The position numbers and the translations under genes were made by a program. A stretch of DNA of 9,371 bases from DATDRQ01 sp035291645 (lineage in GTDB: Bacteria; Chloroflexota; Anaerolineae; Anaerolineales; UBA4823): the NCBI GenBank assembly GCA_035291645.1, contig DATDRQ010000008.1:1-9371 (forward strand), written 5' to 3'. The first letter of the stretch is position 1. Every line of letters starts with the position of its first letter. The notes beneath the pieces are model-generated. The model was not told the DNA's origin, made no database searches, and saw nothing but the letters and a program-made list of their open reading frames with translations. Positions 1 to 4,792 of this stretch are shown piece after piece.

Positions 1-590
1 GCCTCGCCGTTGGCGGCGTACAGGCTGGCGTTGGCAGGATCGGCTTGACTCAAGGCTCGTTCGATGTTCCTTGTCCACAGGATCACATTTTGCGGATCGA
101 ACCAGACATGTGGATCGATATCTTCCTCTCCTGAATGCGACACTTCCTCAGCATGGTTCTCTCCCTGGGAGCCAGTCGGCAGCTGGCGGAAGGCGATCCC
201 GTCCGAGGCTGAGATGATCTTGTCCTGCTCATCTGCCTGAACGGCGCTCTCCAGCAGACGGTCGATGAAGGCGTCCAGGCCGGCACCGTTGGTGATGACC
301 AGGTCTGCTTCGACAACTTCCCGGATGTCGCTGGCGGTTGCCTGGAAGGAGTGCGGATCGGATCCAGGTGGGACGAGTACGCTCACCTCCATAGCGTCTC
401 CTCCGAGCTTTCGGACGACATCTCCCAGAATCGTGGTTGTGGCGACCACCCGGAGTGCGGCCTCGGGCGTCTGCCTCTGATAAACGGCTGCGGACCCCGG
501 GCGGCAGGCGACCAGGAGGCCGCCCAGGAATACCATTCCGGCAACCAATTGCCAGTGACCTGGACAGGGAAGATTGATACTCGTCTTCAT
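1..590 (-). CDS. znuA: ZnuA/TroA-type metal ABC transporter substrate-binding lipoprotein (3' end cut by window edge)
   Basis: Translating the minus strand from the ATG at 590 gives 196 codons that run off the left edge without a stop. The N-terminus is a lipoprotein signal: a hydrophobic stretch around residues 16-28 ends in the lipobox LVAC, with the lipidated Cys at 29. The mature part opens with RVVATTTILGDVVRKLGGD, the classic start of cluster A-I (ZnuA/TroA/PsaA) metal-binding proteins. The first expected metal ligand is His80 in SDPHSFQ and the second is His161 in DIDPHVWFDP. Between them lies a short acidic loop with two more histidines (146, 152), a feature common in zinc binders. 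The role is capture of a divalent metal outside the membrane and delivery to an ABC permease. The gene sits 23 bp after a Fur-family regulator on the same strand, so co-transcription is likely. Zinc is favoured but manganese is not excluded. The second half of the protein is outside the window. Confidence 0.93.
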   Translation of the reverse strand, partial: MKTSINLPCPGHWQLVAGMVFLGGLLVACRPGSAAVYQRQTPEAALRVVATTTILGDVVRKLGGDAMEVSVLVPPGSDPHSFQATASDIREVVEADLVITNGAGLDAFIDRLLESAVQADEQDKIISASDGIAFRQLPTGSQGENHAEEVSHSGEEDIDPHVWFDPQNVILWTRNIERALSQADPANASLYAANGE

Positions 591-613
591 CGCTTTTGCA
601 TTTCCGGTCCTAC

Positions 614-1051
614 TTACTGGCATTCGCCGCATAATCCGAACAGCTGTAGCCAATGGTCGGAAATATGGTAGCCGCTGGTTTGGGCGACCTCGATCATCAG
701 CGGCTCCAGGCGGTCCCCTGAGAAGAACTGGGCGCGCCCACACTGCTGGCAGATCAACAAATGTTGGTGGTCAGGTGTGGCAGCGATGTAGGCGTGGCAG
801 TCTTCGGATTGGTGGACGCGCTCGACCAGTGACAACTCTTCAAGCTTTGCCAACGTGCGGTAAACGGTTACCAGGCCAAGCGAGTCGCACTGTCGCCGGG
901 CCTGGTCGAACACCTGAGTGGCGGTCAGGATGCGATCGCTGCTGGCAATCACATCCACGACCGCCCGGCGCGCTTCTGTCAGCCGGTAGCCGCTTTTCTG
1001 CATCCGGTCGAACCAACTATTTGCTCGTCGCGAGTCTGGGAAGACATCCAT
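614..1051 (-). CDS. Fur-family metal-responsive transcriptional regulator (probably Zur-like)
   Basis: This is a 145-residue protein, the usual Fur length. The N-terminal winged-helix DNA-binding part covers about residues 12-80 and includes the recognition-helix signature GLVTVYRTLAKLEE (59-72). The C-terminal dimerisation and metal part has HQHLLICQQCG, with His95 and His97 and the structural Cys pair 101/104. The second Cys pair, 141/144, is in the terminal GLCGEC. His133 lies in SDHWLQLFG. All the cysteines of the structural Zn(Cys)4 site are therefore present. The gene lies directly upstream of a ZnuA-like lipoprotein, which points to zinc sensing, although the Fur/Zur/Mur distinction cannot be settled from the sequence alone. 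A long AT-rich palindrome lies 14 bp ahead of the start codon, so autorepression is likely. There is no clear Shine-Dalgarno before the ATG. Confidence 0.93.
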   Translation of the reverse strand: MDVFPDSRRANSWFDRMQKSGYRLTEARRAVVDVIASSDRILTATQVFDQARRQCDSLGLVTVYRTLAKLEELSLVERVHQSEDCHAYIAATPDHQHLLICQQCGRAQFFSGDRLEPLMIEVAQTSGYHISDHWLQLFGLCGECQ

Positions 1052-1065
1052 AGAACCGGTCTCAT

Positions 1066-1102
1066 TAATAATTGAAATTGAAAATCAATATCAATTATTA
1101 TA
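1066..1102 (-). promoter_or_regulatory. Fur/Zur-type palindromic operator overlapping a TATAAT promoter of the regulator-znuA unit
   Basis: Positions 1067-1075 read AATAATTGA and are mirrored exactly by TCAATTATT at 1091-1099. Inner arms ATTGA (1077-1081) and TCAAT (1085-1089) also match, around an AAA centre at 1082-1084. T1066 pairs with A1100. The only mismatches are position 1076/1090 and the two bases flanking the centre. The size and AT-rich dyad form fit a Fur-family site, possibly two overlapping ones, but the bases do not match the E. coli Fur or Zur consensus closely. On the minus strand a perfect TATAAT lies at 1102-1097, so a transcript would start inside the palindrome and bound repressor would block it. 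The regulator's ATG is at 1051. Confidence 0.75.
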
Positions 1103-1119
1103 CCTGATCGAATCGAGCG

Positions 1120-1153
1120 AAAAAAAATCTCCACAGATTAATGCGGAGATTTT
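1120..1153 (-). terminator. Rho-independent terminator of the LysM gene
   Basis: On the minus strand a 9-bp perfect stem (AAAATCTCC at 1153-1145 and GGAGATTTT at 1132-1124) closes a 12-nt loop and runs into a tract of eight T (1127-1120). It begins 23 bp after the LysM stop codon. The plus strand has no long T run after the hairpin, so it works in the minus direction only. It separates the LysM transcript from the metal-regulator unit. Confidence 0.85.
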
Positions 1154-1176
1154 GACGGAGTTCAGGATGTAAATTC

Positions 1177-1926
1177 TTACGGTGTTGCAGAGGCCGTGGC
1201 AGGGGAAGTGGCAGCCGGAGTAGTGGTGCCTGCGGTCAGGGTCAGACTTGGCCCGGGGGTGTTGGTGGGCACCGGCGTGGCAATGTTGACCGGTATGACC
1301 AGCACCTGCCCGACAAAGATCTCGTTGGCGTTGGCAAGATCCTCGTTCTCCTCCAGGATAGCCTCCACTGTGCTGTTAAAGCGCGTGGCGATGATCTCTA
1401 GCGAGTCCCCGACCGCGACAGTGTACTGGATCGTGCCACGGAAGCCGGTGGGCAGGGGCGTAGGCGTATCGAGTTGTAGCCCAGGGTCGGGAATAAGGAT
1501 TTCATCGCCGACCCGGATCAAAGCATCGGGCTTGTTGTTCAGCGCCATCAGCACCAGCACGTCCACGTTGAATTTTGTGGCGATTGAATCGAGGGTATCG
1601 CCTTCCAGGACGATATAGACGAATGGTCCTGAAGCCGTTGGGGTGGCTGTGACGGTGGGGGTGACGGTCTCGGTTGCCGTGTTGGTAGCGGTGGGGGTAA
1701 CCGTGGCGGTGGCAGTGGGTGTGTTCGTAACGGTGGCGGTCGGGGTCGGGGAGGCGAAGAAAGACAGAGAGAGCCCGCCACTGGAGCCGGTAAGCCACAG
1801 GACCAGAGCCACGATACCGACTGCGATCAGGATGACCGCCAGCCCGCCGACCAGAAATGGTATGGATTGCTGGCGTCTCTTCCGGTACGAGTCGATGACG
1901 TCTTGTGCAGAGTCTTTGTCGCTCAT
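1177..1926 (-). CDS. Membrane-anchored LysM-domain protein with Thr/Pro-rich linkers
   Basis: Start choice: two ATG codons are adjacent (1929 and 1926). The AAGGA at 1937-1933 is 3 nt from the first and 6 nt from the second, so the second is preferred (249 residues). The N-terminus has about 22 polar residues with a basic RKRR, then one membrane segment (about 24-46), predicting the N-terminus inside and the rest outside. A Thr/Pro/Ala/Val linker fills 59-99. Two LysM domains follow: about 103-147 (YIVLEGDTLDSIATKFN... to ILIPDP) and about 168-212 (YTVAVGDSLEIIATRFN... to LVIPV). A second Thr/Pro-rich tail ends the protein at 216-249. LysM binds N-acetylglucosamine polymers such as peptidoglycan. 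No catalytic domain is visible, so it may be a cell-wall tether or a scaffold. It is terminated separately from the metal genes and diverges from the panE-like gene. The exact role is unknown. Confidence 0.9.
   Translation of the reverse strand: MSDKDSAQDVIDSYRKRRQQSIPFLVGGLAVILIAVGIVALVLWLTGSSGGLSLSFFASPTPTATVTNTPTATATVTPTATNTATETVTPTVTATPTASGPFVYIVLEGDTLDSIATKFNVDVLVLMALNNKPDALIRVGDEILIPDPGLQLDTPTPLPTGFRGTIQYTVAVGDSLEIIATRFNSTVEAILEENEDLANANEIFVGQVLVIPVNIATPVPTNTPGPSLTLTAGTTTPAATSPATASATP
1630..1752 (-). repeat. Degenerate Thr-Pro/Thr-Ala-Thr-Val coding repeat (linker of the LysM protein)
   Basis: About 120 bp of low-complexity sequence codes for residues 59-99 as irregular repeats of units such as TPTATVT and TPTATNT. 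In DNA it appears on the plus strand as imperfect short units built from GTGGCGGT and GGGGGTGAC. It is a flexible, possibly O-glycosylated spacer. Long open frames on the other strand and in other frames here are by-products of this bias. Confidence 0.8.
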
Positions 1927-1932
1927 CATGTA

Positions 1933-1937
1933 TCCTT
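1933..1937 (-). promoter_or_regulatory. Ribosome binding site of the LysM gene
   Basis: AAGGA on the minus strand lies 6 nt from the ATG at 1926 but only 3 nt from the ATG at 1929. It therefore favours the shorter protein by one residue. Confidence 0.6.
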
Positions 1938-1985
1938 GTCAGTCTCTGCCGAGCGAGACAGTAGGGTTGGCGTGATTTTACCCGA

Positions 1986-2013
1986 TTTAATGAATACCTA
2001 CCTAGGATATAAT
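1986..2013 (+). promoter_or_regulatory. Candidate promoter of the panE-like gene
   Basis: A perfect TATAAT at 2008-2013 is preceded, with a 16-bp spacer, by a poor -35 (TTTAAT at 1986-1991). Transcription would start near 2020, leaving a leader of about 70 nt before the TTG start at 2093. The box shares bases with the minus-strand promoter of the LysM gene, so the two may compete for polymerase. Confidence 0.5.
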
Positions 2014-2034
2014 CCCTCTTTAGATTATTGTCAA
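2006..2034 (-). promoter_or_regulatory. Candidate promoter of the LysM gene
   Basis: The minus strand has a perfect TTGACA at 2034-2029, a 17-bp spacer, and TATATC (4 of 6 consensus bases) at 2011-2006. Transcription would begin near 1999, giving a leader of about 70 nt before the ATG at 1926. It overlaps the opposing TATAAT used by the panE-like gene. Confidence 0.55.
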
Positions 2035-2081
2035 GTGCCTGACACCCGGCCAGAATTGAGGGCCAGGTACTCAGGATGGTC

Positions 2082-2087
2082 AGGAGG
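2082..2087 (+). promoter_or_regulatory. Strong ribosome binding site that fixes a TTG start
   Basis: AGGAGG lies 5 nt ahead of TTG at 2093. The protein then begins MRVAVIGAGG, exactly where a Rossmann-fold reductase should start. This makes the rare TTG initiation codon convincing. Confidence 0.8.
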
Positions 2088-2092
2088 CTGAA

Positions 2093-3028
2093 TTGCGGGT
2101 AGCCGTGATCGGCGCGGGTGGGGTTGGGGGTTATTTCGGGGGTCGGTTAGCCATGGCTGGGGAGGAGGTTATTTTCATCGCCCGGGGTGAGCACCTGCAG
2201 GCGATGCAGTCATTTGGCTTACGGGTCGAGAGCCTCCTCGGTGATTTTTGGTTAAGACCGGTGAGTGCTGTAGAGGATCCGGAACAGGTGGGTCCGGTCG
2301 ATGCCATCCTGGTAGCCGTGAAAGCCTGGCAGTTGAGCGAGGCGGTCCGCCGGATCACGCCAATAGTCGGACAGCAAACCATGGTAATCCCGCTGCAAAA
2401 CGGGGTGGAGGCGCCCGAACAGCTGGTTGATCTTTTGGGTCATGAACCGGTGCTCGGGGGCCTGTGCCGCATCACCAGTTTCATCGCCGCTCCAGGGCAT
2501 ATCTGTCACACCGGGATCGAACCGAGGCTGATCTTCGGAGAGCTGGATGGACGGGACAGCTCGCGCGCCGAACGCTTGCGGGCGGCCTTCGCCGGCGCCA
2601 GGATAAACACCCGGGTCTCTAACGATATCCGGCGGGAGATGTGGGAGAAATTCTTATTCATTGTTGGAATCAGTGGCGTGGGGGCTATCACCCGGGCGCC
2701 AGCGGGGGTATTCCGCGCTTTGCCTCAGACGCGCGTTTTGCTTGAACAGGTGCTGGCGGAGGTGATCGCTGTGGCTCAGGCAATTGGGATATCTTTAGAT
2801 GAACAGAGTAGAGCCAGCACGTTGGACCTGATCGACAGCCTGCCCGAGGATACGGTGGCCTCCATGCAGCGTGACATCCTGCTCGGAAAACCTTCCGAGC
2901 TGGAGAGCCACGCGGGGGCTGTGGTGCGTCTGGGCAAGGAGCACGGCATACCGACCCCCGCCAATGCTTTCCTCTTCGCAGCTCTCCTGCCTCAGGAGCA
3001 GCGGGCGCGCGGCCAGGCGCAGTTCTAA
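2093..3028 (+). CDS. panE: Ketopantoate reductase family (ApbA/PanE) NADPH-dependent 2-oxo-acid reductase
   Basis: 311 residues, the usual family length. The N-terminal Rossmann domain begins with the dinucleotide motif GAGGVGGYFGG (8-18). VAVKAWQ (Lys77) and LQNGVE (Asn103) follow. The C-terminal helical domain has MWEKF, with Lys186 at the position of the catalytic Lys, and KPSELESHAG, with Glu269 at the position of the catalytic Glu. Ser257 also fits a substrate-contact position. PanE reduces 2-dehydropantoate to pantoate with NADPH in the pantothenate/CoA pathway, in the cytoplasm. However, two asparagines that follow the catalytic Lys in the E. coli enzyme are Ile190 and Ser194 here, so a different 2-oxo acid is possible. 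No other pantothenate gene lies nearby. The start is TTG with a strong AGGAGG site. The stop codon overlaps that of the opposing redoxin gene by 4 bp. Confidence 0.87.
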   Translation: MRVAVIGAGGVGGYFGGRLAMAGEEVIFIARGEHLQAMQSFGLRVESLLGDFWLRPVSAVEDPEQVGPVDAILVAVKAWQLSEAVRRITPIVGQQTMVIPLQNGVEAPEQLVDLLGHEPVLGGLCRITSFIAAPGHICHTGIEPRLIFGELDGRDSSRAERLRAAFAGARINTRVSNDIRREMWEKFLFIVGISGVGAITRAPAGVFRALPQTRVLLEQVLAEVIAVAQAIGISLDEQSRASTLDLIDSLPEDTVASMQRDILLGKPSELESHAGAVVRLGKEHGIPTPANAFLFAALLPQEQRARGQAQF

Positions 3029-3549
3029 GCCGGGCGCACGATCATGCAGCCGTAGGCGGGCGTCTGGTCAGGATCGGGGTGCTGCCCAGCCAGCACGGCC
3101 TCCACCGCCTGGCGCAGGTAGTCCTTCGTCGGAGTGCGCTGGCGGAAAGTGACGTCGTCGAATGCGCCCTGGTAGCGTAAGATACCTTGCGGGTCGATAA
3201 GGAACAGGTGCGGCGTCGTCTGGGCGCCGTACAGGTCGGCAAGCCGTGATCCTTCATCGACCAGCAGGTAAGGCAGGCCACGGTCGCCGGCCGTTTGCCG
3301 GATCAACCCCGGGTCTTCATTTGTATTGGATGCGACCGAGATCAGGACTACCCGCTCTCTCCAGGCCTGTAGCAGCTGCTGCAAAGCCGCGTCGGTGCGC
3401 TGGGCCCACGTGCACTCAGCCGACCAGAAGTTCAAGATTACCACCCGGCCGTGGAATTCTCCGAGCGAATGCTGGATGCCGGTTATATCGGGCAGTGAAA
3501 AATCCGGAGCCGGTTGCCCGGTCTGAAGTTTAGATTCGTATTCCACCAT
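3025..3549 (-). CDS. Thioredoxin-fold redoxin-domain protein (AhpC/TSA-TlpA-like), single active-site Cys
   Basis: From the ATG at 3549 the protein has 174 residues. It begins with the redoxin signature GQPAPDFSLPDITG (11-24), then the strand VVILNFWSAECTWAQ, which places Cys46 where the first active-site Cys belongs. The second Cys of a CxxC is replaced (C-T-W-A). The conserved cis-Pro is Pro113 in TTPHLFLIDP. A second Cys (168) sits in YGCMI at the C-terminus, as in related proteins that end with a GC-I motif. It has no signal peptide, so it is cytoplasmic. It may be a one-Cys or C-terminal-Cys peroxidase-like thiol protein, but this is inferred. Start choice: an open frame extends back to 3624, but TATAAT exactly 7 nt before the ATG at 3549 and homology from this Met argue for the shorter, leaderless form. 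It diverges from the YbhN-like gene. Confidence 0.85.
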   Translation of the reverse strand: MVEYESKLQTGQPAPDFSLPDITGIQHSLGEFHGRVVILNFWSAECTWAQRTDAALQQLLQAWRERVVLISVASNTNEDPGLIRQTAGDRGLPYLLVDEGSRLADLYGAQTTPHLFLIDPQGILRYQGAFDDVTFRQRTPTKDYLRQAVEAVLAGQHPDPDQTPAYGCMIVRPA

Positions 3550-3556
3550 CTGAACC

Positions 3557-3562
3557 ATTATA
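3557..3562 (-). promoter_or_regulatory. -10 box of a leaderless redoxin transcript
   Basis: A perfect TATAAT on the minus strand (3562-3557) is followed by 7 nt (3556-3550) and then the ATG at 3549. This is the distance at which transcription would begin on the A of the start codon. No Shine-Dalgarno is present in the 7 nt, and the -35 region is poor. Confidence 0.6.
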
Positions 3563-3573
3563 CCCTGCAGGGT
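3562..3573. promoter_or_regulatory. Perfect 12-bp palindrome upstream of the redoxin -10 box
   Basis: ACCCTGCAGGGT is self-complementary and lies next to the TATAAT of the redoxin gene, in the spacer between -10 and -35. It could be a regulator site. Without a second copy this is only a suggestion. Confidence 0.3.
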
Positions 3574-3664
3574 TTCCCCTCCCACTTTACCGCGCCAGTC
3601 GCAAACTCGCCTTGGAACACCCAAACGATCGCACTCGAGGCACCAAATGGAGAAGTCCTGCTGG

Positions 3665-3673
3665 TGGTAAAAT
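3665..3673 (+). promoter_or_regulatory. Extended -10 box of a leaderless YbhN-like transcript
   Basis: TGGTAAAAT is an extended -10 (TG, one base, then TAAAAT at 3668-3673). Seven nt follow before GTG at 3681, so the transcript should begin at the start codon. There is no Shine-Dalgarno and no good -35. Confidence 0.55.
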
Positions 3674-3680
3674 CATCCTG

Positions 3681-4730
3681 GTGAAACGCTGGCAATTCTG
3701 GCTGGGGATCGCCATTTCCCTGGCCTTTCTTTATCTCGCCCTGCGCGGGCTGCACCTCGGGGACGTCGTGGGCGCCCTGAAGGACGCACAATATGCCTGG
3801 CTGCTGCCAGGCATCGCCATCTATTTCGTCGGTGTATACGTGCGCGCCTGGCGCTGGCATTTCCTGCTGCGCCCGGTCAAATCTGTGCCCACCCCGATCC
3901 TTTTCCCGCTGACGGCGATCGGCTACATGGGCAACAACATCTATCCGGCGCGCGCTGGCGAGGTGCTGCGGGCTCTATTGCTGAAGCGCATCGAGGACGT
4001 GCCGGTATCGGCTTCCCTGGCGACGATCATCGTCGAACGCATCTTCGACGGGGTCGTCATGCTGGCCTTCGTTTTCCTGAATCTGCCCGAATTAGCCCGC
4101 CTTCAATCCGATTCCGGTTTCATCGGCAATATCCAAACGCTGGCGATGTGGGGCGCGGGTATATTTACCGGGGTGCTGGGTGTTTTCCTCCTGGCTGCCA
4201 TGTTTCCGGCGCAGGCCGATCGGGTCCTGGTCGGCTCCACTGCGCGCCTGTTGCCTGCCCGATTCCAGGAGAGTTTCGTCGGCCTCGCCAGGCGCTTCCT
4301 ATCTGGGCTGGCAGCTCTCCGTTCCCCGTCCGACGCCCTGATGATCTTCCTGACCTCGGTCTTGATCTGGTTGCTGGAGACCGGCAAATACTGGTTCGTC
4401 ATGCATGCTTTTCCTTTCGAGGTCAGCTTTTTCACCCTGATGCTGATGAATGGCATCGTCAACCTGGCGACCACCATCCCCTCCGCACCTGGCTACATCG
4501 GCACCTTCGACGCCCCCGGCATCGCCGTGCTGACCGCCTACGGCGTGGATAAGGCGGTCGCAGCCGGATATACCCTGGTGTTGCACGTCGCCCTGTGGGT
4601 GCCGATCACGGCCCTGGGCGCCTACTACCTGCTGCGCGCAGGCGTTCGTGGGCAGGGGGGGATCGATAAATTGAAAGAAGAGCAGGCCGTAGTTGAGGAA
4701 GAAACGCTTCCCAGGAAAGCCGAGGGTTGA
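3681..4730 (+). CDS. YbhN/UPF0104-family multi-pass membrane protein (lysylphosphatidylglycerol-synthase transmembrane-region/flippase-like)
   Basis: From GTG at 3681 the protein has 349 residues and starts VKRWQFWLGIAISLAFLYLA, a first membrane helix directly at the N-terminus as in this family. Several more hydrophobic segments follow. Family motifs seen are RAWRWHFLL after the second helix, GYMGNNIYPARAGEVLRALLL, VERIFDG, and near the end SAPGYIGTFDAPG. The tail after the last helix is charged and cytoplasmic. The family is the membrane part of MprF-like lipid flippases and stand-alone relatives whose substrates are mostly unknown. There is no aminoacyl-transferase domain, so it does not make lysyl-phosphatidylglycerol itself. 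An in-frame TTG at 3612 would add 23 non-hydrophobic residues without a ribosome site, and I reject it. A FAD enzyme follows after 62 bp on the same strand, so they probably act together on a lipid or glycan. Confidence 0.87.
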   Translation: MKRWQFWLGIAISLAFLYLALRGLHLGDVVGALKDAQYAWLLPGIAIYFVGVYVRAWRWHFLLRPVKSVPTPILFPLTAIGYMGNNIYPARAGEVLRALLLKRIEDVPVSASLATIIVERIFDGVVMLAFVFLNLPELARLQSDSGFIGNIQTLAMWGAGIFTGVLGVFLLAAMFPAQADRVLVGSTARLLPARFQESFVGLARRFLSGLAALRSPSDALMIFLTSVLIWLLETGKYWFVMHAFPFEVSFFTLMLMNGIVNLATTIPSAPGYIGTFDAPGIAVLTAYGVDKAVAAGYTLVLHVALWVPITALGAYYLLRAGVRGQGGIDKLKEEQAVVEEETLPRKAEG

Positions 4731-4779
4731 ACGCTGATGCCGTTATTTACCGGGGCCGATAGATTCCAGCCAGGTCTTC

Positions 4780-4784
4780 AGGAG
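4780..4784 (+). promoter_or_regulatory. Ribosome binding site of the FAD enzyme
   Basis: AGGAG lies 8 nt ahead of the ATG at 4793. This supports the start and separate ribosome loading within the two-gene unit. Confidence 0.6.
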
Positions 4785-4792
4785 CGGGGCGT

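Noticed and set aside
83..316. An alternative 77-codon minus-strand frame at the left edge.
   Set aside because: It overlaps the ZnuA-like gene in another frame. The true frame has a lipobox and both metal-ligand motifs.
1196..1975. Long plus-strand and alternative minus-frame open frames across the LysM gene, some rich in Val or in Pro/Arg/His.
   Set aside because: They are produced by the low-complexity Thr/Pro linker DNA read in other frames. None has a domain or a ribosome site.
2035..2080. A possible riboswitch or leader hairpin before the panE-like gene (GGCC and CCTG/CAGG pairings).
   Set aside because: The stems are only 4 bp with internal loops, and no known riboswitch core is recognisable.
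3550..3624. An N-terminal extension of the redoxin to an ATG at 3624.
   Set aside because: It would place the TATAAT inside the coding region and overlap the opposing extended frame, and the added residues do not resemble a signal peptide or domain.
3612..3680. An in-frame TTG extension of the YbhN-like protein by 23 residues.
   Set aside because: The extension is not hydrophobic, has no ribosome site, and the family starts with the first membrane helix. The GTG at 3681 has a -10 box at the leaderless distance.
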